DNA of 64,000 nt from Notamacropus eugenii (GCF_028372415.1 NC_092872.1:90130575-90194574); one strand, 5' to 3'; counted from the stretch's first letter, positions 10,858-22,399 are shown. A program made the numbers and translations. The notes: generated by a model not told the origin, from the letters alone.

Positions 10858-13770
10858 CACATGGTGGAAGCCAAGATGGTAGAGTAGAAAGATGCACATA
10901 CTGCTAGCTCTTACCCCAGAGCCTATAAAATACCTGTAAAGAAAGAGTCTCAAGCAATTCTAGAGCAGCAGAAGCCACAGAACAACAGAGTAAAGGAGAT
11001 TTCTAGCCCAGGGTGACCTGAAAGGCCGACGGGAAATGTCTGTCACACCCACCCCAGCCTTGGCTGTGCGGTGCGGCTCTGGGAGGAAGACAGGACTCAA
11101 GCAGACCTGGGGATGGAATCCCCAGTCGCGGAATCCCCAGTCACAGTAGCAGCAATTCACAGATCCCTCAACCCACAGGCACCAAAGGTCAGTGAGAGGG
11201 TTTTGTCAGCTGGCCAAAAAGGGAAAAGGGCCTTCCCATAGCTACAGCCAGAGGCCGCATCAGGCAAGTGGCAGCAGCTTCTACAGCAGCCCCTACAGCA
11301 GCCCGCATCCATTGTTGGATCGTAAAAACCATGGGGGCTCTGAGCAGCTGATTCTTACTTCAGCTCTGTGTAGCGGCCCTGCCTCCACCTGATGCTCCTA
11401 AGGAATTTGAGCACCTGATCTTTATCTCACACTGAATGGCCGCCCTGCACCCACAGCTTATTTGAATCTCAGCCCCCCAGTACTGGCTTGAACTGGAGGC
11501 AAGGTGGTTGTGAAGACAAAACTCTTATCACTCGGATTCTGGGCACAGAAGTTTCTTCTTGCTCCCAGACTAGTGTACACACTTGATTGTACCACTTTGG
11601 AGGAACTGAGATCTTACAGACCTTCAGAATATACCCTATGCTTGACAAAGGACCCAAAAGTCCAGTAGCTAGTTGGGAAAATGCCCAAAAAAGGGGGGAA
11701 AAAAGTAAGACTTATAGAAGGTTACTTTCTTGGTGAGCAGATATCTTCTCCCATCCTTTCCAGTGAGAAAGGACAATCCTTATCATCAGGGAAAGACATA
11801 AAAATCAAGGCTTCTGTATCCCAAACATCCAAAATAAATATTCAATGGTCTTAGGCCGTGGAAGAGCTCAAAAAGGATTTTGAAAATCAAGAGAGGTGGA
11901 AGAAAAATTGGGAAGAGAAATGAGAGAGATCCAAAAAATCATGAAAAGCAGGTCAGCAACTTGCTGAAGGAGACCCCAAAAAAATGCTGAAGAAAATAAC
12001 GCCTTTAAAAATAGGCTAACTTAATTGGCAAAAGAGGTTCAAAAAGCCAACGAGGAGAAGAATGCTTTAAAAAGCAGAATTAGCCAAATGGAAGAGGAGG
12101 TTCAAAAGCTCACTGAAGAAAATAGTTCTTTAAAAATTAGAATGGAACAGATGGAGGCTAATGATTTTATGAGGAACCAGGAAATCACAAAACAAAACCA
12201 AAAGAATGAAAAAATGGAAGATAATGTGAAGTATCTCATTGGAAAAACAGCTGACATGGAAAATAGATCCAGGAAAGACAATATAAAAATTATGGGACTA
12301 CCTGAAAGCTATGATCAAAAAAAGAGCCTAGACATCATCTTTCATGAAATTATCAAGGAAAACTGCCCTGACATTCTAGAACCAGGGGTAAAATAAATAT
12401 TGAAAGAATCCACCCTTCACCTCCTGAAAGAGACCCAAAAAAAGAAACTCCTAGGAACATTGTAGCCAAATTCCAGAGTTCCCAGGTCAAGGAGAAAATA
12501 TTGCAAGCAGCTAGAAAGAAACAATTTGAGTATTGTGGAAATACAATCAGGATAACACAAGATCTAGCAGCTTCTACGTTAAGGGATCAAAGGGTCTGGA
12601 ATATGATATTCCAGAAGTCAAAGGAACTAGGCCTAAAACCAAGAATCGCCTACCCAGCAAAACTGAGTATAATACTTCAAGGGAAAAAATGGTCTTTCAG
12701 TGAAACAGAGGACTTTCAAGCATTCTTGATGAAAAGACCAGAGCTGAAAAGAAAATTTGACTTTCAAACACAAGAATGAAGAGAAGCATGAAAAGGTGAA
12801 CAGCAAAGAGAAGTCATAAGGGACTTACTAAAGTTGAACTGTTTACATTCCTACATGGAAAGACAATATTTGTAACTCTTGAAACTTTTGTCAGTATCTG
12901 GGTAGTTGGTGGGATTATGCATACACAGAGAGAGAGAGAGAGCCAGAGGCAGAGAGTACAGGGTGAGTTGAATAGGAGGGGATCATATCTAAAAAATGAA
13001 ATTAAGGGGTGAGAAAGGAATATATTGGGAGGAGAAAGAGAGAAATGGAATAGGGCAAATTATCTCTCATAAAAGAGGCAAGTAAAAGACTTTTCAGTGG
13101 AGGGAAAAAGGGGAGGTGAGAGAAAATACATGAAGCTTACTCTCATGACACTCAACTCAAGGAAGAAATAAAATGTACACTCATTTTGGCATGAAAACCT
13201 ATCTTATAGTACAAGAAAGTGGGGGAGAAGGGGATAAGCAGGGTAGGGATGATGATGGAAGGGAGGACAATGAGAGGAGGGAGCAATTAGAAGTCAACGC
13301 TCTTGGAGAAGGACAAGGTCAAAAGAGAGAATAGAAGTAATAGGGGGCAGAATAGGATGGAGGGAAATATAGTTAGTCTTACACAACATGACTTTTATGG
13401 AAGTCATTTGCAAAACTACACATATATGGCCTATATTGAATTGCTTGCCTTCCCAGTGGGGATGGGTGGGGAGGGTGGGAGAAAGAGAAGTTGGAATTCA
13501 AAGTTTTAGGAACAACTGTTGAGTATTGTTCTTGCATACAACTAGGAAATAAGAAATACAGGTAATGGGGTATAGAAATTTATCTTGCCCTATAGGACAA
13601 AAGAGAAGATGGGAATAAGGGAAGGGAAGGATGTTAGAAGGGAGGGCAGATTGGTGATAAGGGTAATTAGAATGCTCGGCATTTTGGGATGGGGGGAGGG
13701 GAGAAAAGTTGAAACTCAAAATTTTGTGGAAATAAATGTTGAAAACTTAAATAAGTTAAAAAAAAAAACC
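10858..13770 (+). mobile_element. HAL1-type (half-L1) LINE, near full length
   Basis: The element has a 5'UTR beginning near 'acatggtggaagccaagatg', one ORF1 region (11681-12779), and then about 1 kb of GA-rich 3' sequence ending in an A-run near 13755-13770. It has no ORF2. The 3' region contains two successive L1-like ends, one at about 13440-13550 and one at about 13690-13760. It is collinear with the copy at 16565-19250. It inserted next to the old repeat whose right half is at 10841-10860. Confidence 0.75.
11681..12779 (+). pseudogene. HAL1 ORF1p remnant
   Basis: The start is ATGCCCAAAAAAGG at 11681, giving MPKK. A lysine-rich N-terminus is followed by a broken segment. An open 123-codon block (12025-12396) has heptad-like leucines and EENSSLKIRMEQMEAND (coiled coil), then RSRKDNIKIMGLPES (start of the RRM). 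An open 92-codon block (12501-12779) covers the C-terminal domain. The parts are in different frames, so it is inactive. ORF1p of this type binds LINE RNA as a trimer. Confidence 0.75.
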
Positions 13771-14376
13771 ATCCTTATCAAGAAAGACAACAATAAAGGA
13801 GAGTGGTGGCCAAGGAGGAATGTGTGTGTGTTCTAGGGAGCTGGAGAGTGGAAGGGGGTTAAAGTATGTGGTCATAGGCAGCTAGATGGTAAGATGCCCT
13901 GGGTAGATAGCTGGGTGGGAACATGGTCCTGTCTAGTACCAGTCAGTAAATGTAGTAAACTGAGATGGGCTAGTTTGTACTCAGTTACCAGTCATCTAAG
14001 TTAGGCACTATGTCAGGAGCTCCAATGTTGAATGGATTAATTTCCCCAGGGACTAAAACCCAGATTCTGAAAGAGCCACTTATGAAGAACCAGGTCTTAG
14101 GATCAGTGTATATAGATTGTGGATCTGGAATAGGGAGGAGGAAGTCCACAGCACAGACAGACAGTGAACTTGAGTAGATGGCGAAGTGAGATGTGAAACT
14201 GAGGCTTTGGTGTATTATATTGAAAAGTATAGTAAACGGGGAAACAAAAACTGTTCATTGTATAACTCTAGAGCAATCTTATGCATAATTGCAAACATTT
14301 TATACCATTCAGCCCTTTATCACTATTTATGCATTGGTAACAAAATAAACAAAAATTCTGCTTGCCCAGTGGTGGT
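13771..14376. other. ATF7IP2 intron, no recognised element
   Basis: About 600 bp of apparently unique sequence. No exon, RNA gene or known repeat family stands out. Confidence 0.45.
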
Positions 14377-14395
14377 GGGGGGGGGGGGGGGGGGG
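14377..14395 (+). repeat. Poly(G) tract, 19 bases
   Basis: An uninterrupted run of 19 G preceded by ggtggt, about 300 bp upstream of the last ATF7IP2 exon. It could form a G-quadruplex on the coding strand, and its length is prone to assembly error. Confidence 0.9.
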
Positions 14396-14701
14396 ATATT
14401 GCTTGCCTCTGATAAAGAAATAATTCTTTCTATAGCTGCCCATTAAGGAGTTTTGTGTAAAAGACGGATGTTTCTATTTGAGTTTATAGTCTGTCCTATA
14501 AGCTTTACAGTCAGTTCAGCAGATAATTTCCATTTTCCCCTTTACACCCTTCCCATGGAATATGTTTATATTTACTTTTTTTTTTGATGAATTTCAGTAA
14601 GAAAATGGAATTTTAAAAATTTCATGTACTTATTCACAAGTTTCTTATTTATATTACTTTTCCTCCGCCAAATACAACTTAACCTTTTTCTTTATTTTTA
14701 G

Positions 14702-15142
14702 GTCCTGGAATCATTTGAGCACCTTCCTTCCCTACCAGAGCCACCCCAGCAACCTGTTCTCACAAAATTCAGTGACTCTGTTCCTCCCCAGAAGTTTGAG
14801 CTAAGACTGAAACGGGTACAAAAGCCAAAAGGCATAGCATTGACATGGAACACTTCTCATATTAATCCCAGGTGTGCTCCTGTGGAAAGCTATCACCTCT
14901 ACGTATGCCATGATAATAGCGCCACTAGCAAAAGCAAAAGCAGTTGGAGGAAAATAGGAGAAATTAAAGCTCTACCTCTCCCGATGGCATGTTCTTTATC
15001 TCAGTTCTTGTCTTCTGGCACATATTATTTTACTATACAAGCCAAAGACGTTTATGGAAGGTATGGACCTTTTTGTGATATCAAATACATTCATGGACTC
15101 TCTGAAGATAATGTCAAAGATTCACAAGTCCTTCCTACTTAA
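14702..15142 (+). CDS. ATF7IP2: ATF7IP2 terminal coding exon (C-terminal FN3 domain)
   Basis: This is the last exon of activating transcription factor 7-interacting protein 2 (MCAF2). The acceptor is a strong pyrimidine tract ending tttattttta/g, and the stop TAA is at 15140-15142. It encodes 146 residues. A proline-rich lead (LPSLPEPPQQPVL) precedes one fibronectin type III domain of about 100 residues, with family-typical blocks ALTWNTSHINPRCAPVESYH, WRKIGEIKALPLPMACSLSQ, YYFTIQAKDVYGRYGPFCD. In the ATF7IP family this domain mediates partner binding (MBD1 in ATF7IP), while the protein supports SETDB1-dependent H3K9 methylation. ATF7IP2 is reported to act mainly in germ cells. The domain is intact with no frame break. 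I favour ATF7IP2 over ATF7IP because EMP2 lies next to it. Confidence 0.9.
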   Translation, partial: VLESFEHLPSLPEPPQQPVLTKFSDSVPPQKFELRLKRVQKPKGIALTWNTSHINPRCAPVESYHLYVCHDNSATSKSKSSWRKIGEIKALPLPMACSLSQFLSSGTYYFTIQAKDVYGRYGPFCDIKYIHGLSEDNVKDSQVLPT

Positions 15143-15407
15143 CAAATATTTCATAAGAAACTAGGCCAATTTGAATTTAAGTTGTTTGCTTTTACACGTC
15201 AATATTCTAATGACAGACATGGTATTTAACCGACCAGTTCTTAATTGTGAAACCTCTGTATTAGGAATTCCCTTCTCTAGTGCTTTGTAGAGGGCTCAGT
15301 CTGTGATCGGCATACAACAGAGCATCTTCTAAGAGGGGAAAATGACTTGTGAGGAATGAGGACAAGATGATAAGGCTTTTCTCTTTGTCAATAGTGGTGC
15401 TGAGATG

Positions 15408-15472
15408 TATGTGTGTGTGTACACACATGTATGTGTATGTACATATATATGTATGTGTGTATATATATGTGT
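15408..15472 (+). repeat. TG/TA microsatellite
   Basis: Alternating gtgtgt, acacac and atatat runs within the probable ATF7IP2 3'UTR. Overlapping open frames are artefacts of the simple repeat. Confidence 0.85.
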
Positions 15473-15540
15473 TGAAGTTGACCAGTTCAGAAAAATGTTT
15501 AGTTATATAATTAAAACGGAGCTTCCTATAATGCATTTCC

Positions 15541-15546
15541 ATTAAA
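15541..15546 (+). promoter_or_regulatory. ATF7IP2: Candidate poly(A) signal ATTAAA for ATF7IP2
   Basis: ATTAAA is the commonest variant signal. It lies about 400 bp after the stop and is followed at once by a T-rich stretch. Confidence 0.45.
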
Positions 15547-15639
15547 GTTTTTTTTTTAAATGCATTTATATTCCATGGAGTTCCACTTTTGTTTTATATT
15601 CTGAATATCTGTTACTTTTTTTTTTGGCTGTGCTGTAAT

Positions 15640-16564
15640 CATATCAGAGGAGGGTTGGTTTGGTAAATTCAGGCAGCTTGATAGAGGGGTGGCCAAACAC
15701 CGAACTACATGAACCAAAATCCAGTGTCGCAAAACCCCTTAATTTCAGGCACTAAGTTTCTCCTTACCCCTGAACACAAACTAAGAGCAGCACAGAATTC
15801 CATACTTCATTTATGCTGTAAGAGGCAGAATCTGATTTTGCTTTCTCACTGCTGCTTGTGTCCTGCTGGTCCACGCTGCATGGGGCACCAAGACACTTAC
15901 CCAGATCCCCTCCCTTCACTTGTCTCATAACCAGTCCAAATACACAACCTGGGCTCCAAGCTCCACCTTTGCCTTGGCCCTCACCCACTCAGTCACAAAT
16001 GCTGCAGGAAATCACTCCGAAAACCAGACTCACTCCCAAAATGCACTCAGCAATTCTTTCCAGATATGGTGCTCCACACCCAGAATCATGTCCTTAAACC
16101 AAAGACCAGCATCCGTCCTGAGTCCACTTCCTGAATTCCCCTGTAGAATTACAGGCACTAGCTTGTTGTAGCCTCTCATGCAGAATTATTTTTTCCTCTA
16201 GCTCCACACCATCCCAAGCTCCTAATAAATAGTAGTACTCGTTTATTCATTTGTTCATTTGTTCATCAAAATATTTTTGAGAGCCTACTGTTTGTAAAAG
16301 TTTGTGCTACTTATCCTGACGAAGGAAGGCCTTATTGTTATAGTTCAGATATTGTCCAGCAGTAAATGATTGAGACGTTGTTTCACGTTGTCAGGATTTA
16401 ATACGTTGGGCTGAAATGCTATAGCTATCACTGTCAGCATTCCACTGGGATTAGAACAGGTGAAGAAGATGAAGAGTCATTTGTTTAGAACAAGATTAAA
16501 TGCAGGGCTTACAGAATAAGAACTAGAATTAAAAGAAGAATAAAATGAGAATCAGAATTAAGAA
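15640..16564. other. Intergenic or distal 3'UTR, mostly unique
   Basis: No gene is seen. 16224-16229 is AATAAA, a possible distal ATF7IP2 poly(A) signal. 16235-16310 looks like a scrap of an old repeat (ttattcatttgttcatttg). Several short open frames overlap here and show no protein resemblance. Confidence 0.45.
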
Positions 16565-19250
16565 TAAACAAATTCTAGAGCAGCAGAAGCCACAAAACAG
16601 CAGAGTGAAAGAGATTTCCAGTCCAAAGCAGCCTGGAAGGCCTGCAGGAAAGGCCTATCTTGCCGTGTGCAGAGCGGAGTGCAGCACAGTGTGGGCCATG
16701 CCACAGCAAGGACAGGACTGGAGCAGTCTTCACTGCCACTGGCAACAGCTATAGGTCACAGATTTCTCAACTCACAAACATCAAAGACAGCTTCAAAGGT
16801 CAGTGAGAAAGCTTTTTCACTTGGATGAGAAGGGAGCACAACAGTCTAGCCCCAGCCCCAGGCAGCACCAGTTTCCGTTATTGGAGCCCTGGCCTAAAGC
16901 CCCTGGGGGAATTGAGCAGCTGATGTTGATCTCAGCCCTGAGTGGCAACCCTGGGGCGAGGAGGAGTGCTGGCTGGCATGGTGGAGGTGGTGGATGCTCT
17001 GGAGAGGGAATCCTGCTCACAGACCAGAGTGCAGGCCAGGAGAGGAGTAAACTCTTCTCCCTTGATTGTGCCACCTTAGAGGAACTGGGAACCTACAGGT
17101 CCCCATAGTATATCCTCCCCTTGACAAAGAACTCAGAAGTCAAGTAACTGGCTGGGAAAATGCCCAAAAAAGGGAAAAAGAATAAGACACTAGAAGATTA
17201 CTTTTTTGGTGAGCAGATATTTTCTTCCATCCTTTTGGATGAGGAGGAACAATGCATACCACCAGAGGAAGTCAAGGCTTCTGCGTCCAAAATCTCCAAA
17301 AAAATATGCAGTTGTCTCAGGCCATGGAAAAGCTCAAAAAGAATTTTGAAAATCAAGTAAGAGAAGTAGAGCAAAAATTGGGAAAAGAAATGAGAGGGAA
17401 GCAAGAAAATCATGAAAAATCAGTCAACTGCTTTCTAAAGGAGACCCAAAAAATGCTGAAGAAATTAACACCTTTAAAAATAGACTAACTCCAATGGCAA
17501 AAGAGGCCCTAAAAGCCAATGAGGAGAAGAATGCTTTAAAGAGCAGAATTAACCAAATGAAAAAGGAGGTTCAAAAGCTCACTGAAGAAAATAGGTCTTT
17601 AAAAATTAGAAGGAACAGATAGGAGCTAATGACTTTATGAGAAATCAAGAAATTGCAAAATGAAACCAAAAGAATGGAAAAAAATAGAAGATAATGTGAA
17701 ATATCTCATTGGAAAAACAACTGACCTGGAAAATAGACCCAGGAGAGACAATTTAAAAATTGTGGGACTACCTGAAAGCCATGATCAAAAAAAGCCTAGG
17801 CATCATCTTTCATGAAATTATCAAGGAAAACTGCCCTGATATTCCGGAACCAGAGGGTAAAATAAATATGGAAAGAATTCACCGATCACCTCCTGAAAGA
17901 GATCTGAAAAGAAAAACTCCTAGGAACATTGTAGCCAAATTCCAGAGTTCTCAGGTCAAGGAGAAAATATTGCAAGCAGCCAAAAAGAAACAATTTGAGT
18001 ATTGTGGAAATACAATCAGGATAACACAAAATGTAACAGCTTCTACATTAAGGGATCAAAGGTCTTGGAATATGATATTCCAGAAGTCAAAGGAACTAGG
18101 ACTAAAACCAAGAATCACCTATCCAGCAAAACTGAGTATAATACTTCAAGAGGAAAAATGGTCATGCAATGAAATAGAGGACTTTCAAGCATTCTTGATG
18201 AAAACACCAGAGCTGAATAGCAAATTTGACTTTCAAACACAAGAATCAAGAGAGTCATGAAAAGGTAAACAGGAAAGAGAAATAATAAGGGACTTACTAA
18301 AGCTGAACTTTTACTTTCCTACATGGAAAGATAATATTTGTAAGTCTTGAAACTTTTCTTAGTATTTCGGTAGTTGGAGAGATTACACACACACACACGC
18401 ACACACACACACACACATACATATGCGTGTGCACATACATGCACACACGGTGAGTTGAATAGGAAGGGATTATATCTAAATGAATAAAATTAAGGGGTGA
18501 GAGGAATATATTGGGAGGAGAAAGGGAGAAATGGAATGGGACAAATTATCTCTCATAAAAAAGGCAAGAAAAAGCTTTTTCAGTGGAGGGGAAAAGAGGG
18601 AGGTGAGAAGGGACAAGTGAAGCTTACTCATCACATTTGGCTTAAGAAGGGAATAACATGCACACTCAATTTAGTATGAAAATCTAATGCTACAGGAAAG
18701 TAGGGGAGAAGGGGATAAATGGGATATGGGGAGATGATAGAAGGGTGGGCAAATGAGGGGGGGTAATTAGAAGTAAACACTGTTGGGGAGGGATAAGGTC
18801 AAAAGAGAGAATAGAATAAATGGAGCAGCATAGGATAGAGGGAAATAGTCTTTCACAACATGACTATTGTGGAAGTCTATTGCAAACCACATATATAGCA
18901 TACGTTGAATTGCTTGCCTTCTCAGTGGGGATGGGTGGGGAGGGAGGAAGGGAGAGAAGTTAGAACTCAGAGTTTTAGGAACAAATGTTGAGAATTGTTT
19001 TTGCATGTAGCTGGGAAATAAGAAATACAGGCAATGGGGTATCTAAATCTATCTTGCCCTACAAGAAAAGAGAAGATGGGGATAAGGGAAGGGAGGGATA
19101 TGATGGAAGGGAGGACAATTTGGGGGAAGGGGTAATCAGATTGCACAGTGTTTTGGGATGGGGGGAGGGGAGAGATGGGGAGAAAATTTGGAACTCAAAA
19201 TCTTATGGAAATGACTGTTGAAAACTAAAAATAAATAAATTGGAAAAAAA
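16565..19250 (+). mobile_element. HAL1-type LINE, 5'-truncated, with A-rich tail
   Basis: It is collinear with the copy at 10858-13770 from 'aattctagagcagcagaagc' onward. It has a 5'UTR part, ORF1 (17160-18260), a CA microsatellite at about 18385-18418, and a GA-rich 3' region with two L1-like ends (about 18900-19015 and 19150-19250). No ORF2 is present. The A-rich end is aaataaataaattggaaaaa. Confidence 0.75.
17160..18260 (+). pseudogene. HAL1 ORF1p remnant
   Basis: It opens MPKKGKKNKTLEDYFFGEQI at 17160. A coiled-coil part in another frame follows (17252-17488, with MEKLKKNFENQVREVEQKLG). A 166-codon open block (17760-18260) covers the end of the RRM and the C-terminal domain (IIFHEIIKENCPDIPEPEGK, RITQNVTASTLRDQR). 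Frame changes make it inactive. It is the best preserved LINE coding remnant in the window. Confidence 0.78.
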
Positions 19251-19261
19251 AGAATTAGAGG

Positions 19262-19500
19262 ACTACCTGGTTGTCGTCTTTCATTCTCAAAGAGGACCAA
19301 AATGACATCACTGTTGGGCTGAAGGTACAGTGTGTCTGCCTATGAGTGATCAGGTCAATATGAACTCAGAAGACTCTATCACAACTTGGGCACAGATAGT
19401 CTGTATGAACATTGGGAGTGGAGATGTCTCTACATTTACACTTATCACGTTTCTTTTGAGCTTGTTTGATGTGGGCACACTGTGCTGGTGAGTCCTGTGC
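19262..19500 (-). repeat. RTE-derived fragment, antisense
   Basis: It starts 'cattctcaaagaggaccaaa' then atgacatca, the reverse of the RTE-type 3' tail shared by several marsupial SINEs. The rest fits an RTE LINE or RTE-derived SINE body. Confidence 0.55.
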
Positions 19501-19504
19501 CAGT

Positions 19505-19692
19505 CCCCCTCAGAGTTAGGTGAAGCAGTGGTTAGAGTACATGCCTTAGAATCAGGAAGGCTTATCTTCCTGAGTTCAAACCTGGCCTCAAACATTTAAT
19601 AGTTGTGTCACCTTGGACAAGTCAGTTGTTTGCCTCAGTTTCCTCATCTGTAAAATGATCTAGAGAAGGAAATAGCAAACCACTCCATAATC
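19505..19692 (+). repeat. MAR1-type tRNA-headed SINE
   Basis: It has the tRNA-like head (gtgaagcagtggttagagta), the block 'cctcagtttcctcatctgta', and the RTE-like tail start gagaaggaaatagcaaacca. Confidence 0.75.
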
Positions 19693-20065
19693 TATCTGTG
19701 CATATATTTATGTCTGCATGTAGCCCAGGGCCTTCCCCATATTCCCATACACACATCCTAAAAAGATGCCTCAGGTTCAAGATGCGTTTTCTGTCAGCCT
19801 CCGCTTAAAATCAGTTAGTAGAGTCAAATTGATTTATATTCGTTTTACCAGTGCAACCAGGAGTTACATTAGTTCAAATCAAAAGGTAATGAATTAACCA
19901 ATGTAGCAAAATAAATGACAAGGAAAATAAGAACAGAGGTATGCTGTCCCCTAACTTCTTACATTGCTGGTAAGAAAGGTAGCATGTAAGGAACACACAG
20001 CTAGGGAACCCAGTGGGAGAGTACAAAACATAGTGTATACATATAGCTACACCAGCTCATGTTCC
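19693..20065. other. Intergenic, nothing recognised
   Basis: Sequence between a SINE and an L2 copy. No exon, RNA gene or repeat family was recognised. Confidence 0.4.
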
Positions 20066-20595
20066 TAAGGCCGGGTCCCCATACCTCCATCACCCCGAAG
20101 ATCAAATATAAAACCCTCTGGTATTTAAAACTTTGTAAGCTGGCCCTTCCTACATTTCCAACCTTCTTGCGCCTCCACCTGCCACCCCTCCTCCACAAAC
20201 TCTCCAGCCCTGCTATGCTGGCCTACTTGTAGTTCCTCAAATATGACACTTTTAACTCCCATGTCTGTGGTTTGCACAGACTGTCCCCATGCCTGGAATG
20301 TTCTTCCTTCTCACCTGAGGCCTCTTAGTTTCTCTGGCATCCGTCAAGAATCATCTTAAATCCCATCTTCTGGAGGAATCCTTTCCTTATGTTCTCAAGT
20401 GCCAGTGCCTTCCCTTTCAGATTGCATTCCATCTACTCTGTGCATATCTTGAATATATCTTATTATTTACTTGTCTCCCCCATTAGAATGGATGCTTCTG
20501 GAGGGAAAGATCTAATTTTTGCCCTTTTATTTTTTGTATCTCCAGTGCTTGGTACGTAGGAAGCCTAAAAAATGCACATTGCACAAGATGGGACA
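20066..20595 (+). repeat. L2 LINE 3' region, about 530 bp
   Basis: L2 landmarks appear in order: tacatttccaaccttcttgc, the 'tgcctggaatgttcttcctt' block, ggaggaatcctttcctta, the tgtctcccccattagaatgg block, and gtatctccagtgcttggtac at the end. It is one of the longest L2 remnants here. Confidence 0.8.
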
Positions 20596-21240
20596 GACTC
20601 GGTCACTTCTGCTACTTCTCAGGAGGTGGTGAGGATAACTGCTTATCTCATGATGTCATCCAACTACATTACCAGGTTCTCTGCTGCCATTCACTGGTCT
20701 TTTGAGGAATTGTAGCTACTGTATGACTTTTTCTATCCCAGAAGACTGTCTCAACCCTTTTAGCAGGCAGCCTGAGGGATTAGCTCCTAATTTGTGGTTT
20801 TAAATTACTACAAATGAACATCCCACCAACAGAAATCCTCAGGTTTAAATCTGTTTTAAGTTAAATCCTTTGATTTTCCCTGAGCTGCTCCCCAAAGTCA
20901 ATGAGTTACTCAGTTTAGTGTTTGAAATCCCATTCAACTCTTTACTGCTCTCTAGCAACTGCCAGTCACTCCCATTTGATGTAAATCATCTCTGGAACAA
21001 GACTGAAAGTTACTTGAGATAAGTCTTGACTATTGTCACACTTTCTAGCCGTAACAAATTGCTGTCTTCCCTCCAAATGCTTGCATATCCTTCCCCAAAT
21101 CCTGCTCTCATGCTTTATCCTGGCATGGAGTTGACCTAAATTCTCTAAACTGAGACCAGCAGAGTACAGTAAAGTCTGGCCACCTCTATCCTACTGGAAG
21201 GGCATCACAGACTGCCCCACATAGAACTCGTGTCTGCTTT
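20596..21240. other. Intergenic, nothing recognised
   Basis: About 640 bp of unique-looking sequence without exon signals or a repeat family that I recognise. Confidence 0.4.
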
Positions 21241-21400
21241 CTGAGGATGATAGATCATAGATATAGAGTTGGAAGTGACCACATAAGCTACCTAGACCAG
21301 TCCCCTCATTTAATGATGAAACAGAGGCCCAGGGAGCTTAACCAAAGGCAGGATTTGATCCCCGGTCTTTCTGACTTACACTGTGTCGTCATAGCTAAGG
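21241..21400 (-). repeat. MIR-class SINE, antisense
   Basis: The motif 'atagagttggaagtgaccac', then 'aacagaggcccagggagctt' and gatttgatccccggtc, is the reverse of a MIR/MIR3 element. Confidence 0.6.
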
Positions 21401-21746
21401 GAAAAAAACAAGCTCATAGAATGGCCACTTGGTGAATTCTTTGGCTTTATCAACCTACAAAATAGCATATATATTGTATAAATGTATATATGTGTACATA
21501 AACATAAATGTGTATTATACACGTACATATTGAGAAAGTTAGAATTCTGCTGTATCATTTAATAATTGATTCTATTAAGTAATCAACCCTATTCCCCATT
21601 TTATCAAAGTCCCATTTCTCAGTTAAGCTAAAAAAATTGGGTCTCTCCAATCCAAATTGGATTAAAGGCATGTTTGAGAGACAATGATGTGATCCCCATA
21701 CCTCACACAGGACATTTGCTCGCTAACCAGTTTAACCTGGGACCTT

Positions 21747-22232
21747 TGTTGTGTTTCCTATTAGCAGAAACCAGTTGAAACCAAGACCCCCTCCCCAAGA
21801 GACAGTTCTTCTGTACTTGTCTTGCCTTGTAAAGTTAAGGGTGGTTTGATTTCCCCAAAGGAAAGACTAATCATGGGGTCCTGATTGGAGTGGTTCTGAT
21901 TTTCTAGCCAAAATTCCTAGAGGTAACTGAGGCCCGTAAAGCAATGAATGATCCTTAACTGTCAAAGGGATGCAATCATCCACACTTGAAGGCCAACTCA
22001 CCTTTCCCAGCCATAGCCAATTGTGACATTCCAAAATTAAACAGAATTCCTCCTTTCCTGCACTTCAATAAAGAGAGTTTTTTCCTTCTCTTAGGGGAGA
22101 GGGAGTTGTTGACCTGAGATGGTCAGCGTGACCCACTGTGTTAACAGTTATACAAGTCACTGTTAATAAACTGTTGTCTTGCTCAAAGAAATGTGTCTCA
22201 GTTTCCCTATATTGGCATTGTGTGCCACAACA
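21747..22232 (+). mobile_element. Possible solo LTR of an endogenous retrovirus
   Basis: This roughly 490-bp stretch starts TGTTGTG and ends CACAACA, a perfect 7-bp inverted pair of the TG...CA kind. It carries AATAAA near 22067 and again near 22165 in its last third, as in an LTR R-U5 region. No retroviral coding sequence flanks it. I see no clear target duplication, and the true left edge could be at about 21671. The family is not assigned; it is a fossil of unknown age. Confidence 0.4.
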
Positions 22233-22399
22233 TACATTGATGTGTGTATATATATATGTATATACATATATACATATATATATACACACACATATATACT
22301 GAAGGTATGTGTATATATACATATATATGTATGTATGTATCGGGATTTTTATATGCATATATATACACACATATACATATATATATACACACATACCTA

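Larger units (their letters stand above)
2044..14701 (+). other. ATF7IP2: Last intron of ATF7IP2 (12.7 kb)
   Basis: The intron runs from gtacttg at 2044 to ctttatttttag ending at 14701. Most of it is transposon: an old mammalian repeat, a nested L1 pair, a chimeric HAL1/L1 element that itself holds an antisense L1, and a HAL1 copy. Confidence 0.7.
15143..15560 (+). other. ATF7IP2: ATF7IP2 3'UTR (minimum extent)
   Basis: Sequence after the TAA has no open frame and leads to an ATTAAA at 15541. It contains a TG/TA microsatellite. A longer form could use AATAAA at 16224-16229; the sequence alone cannot decide. Confidence 0.5.

Noticed and set aside
15709-16171. Several 70-80 codon open frames after ATF7IP2
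   Set aside because: They overlap in different frames and strands, with no similarity to the ATF7IP family. More likely intergenic or 3'UTR sequence.
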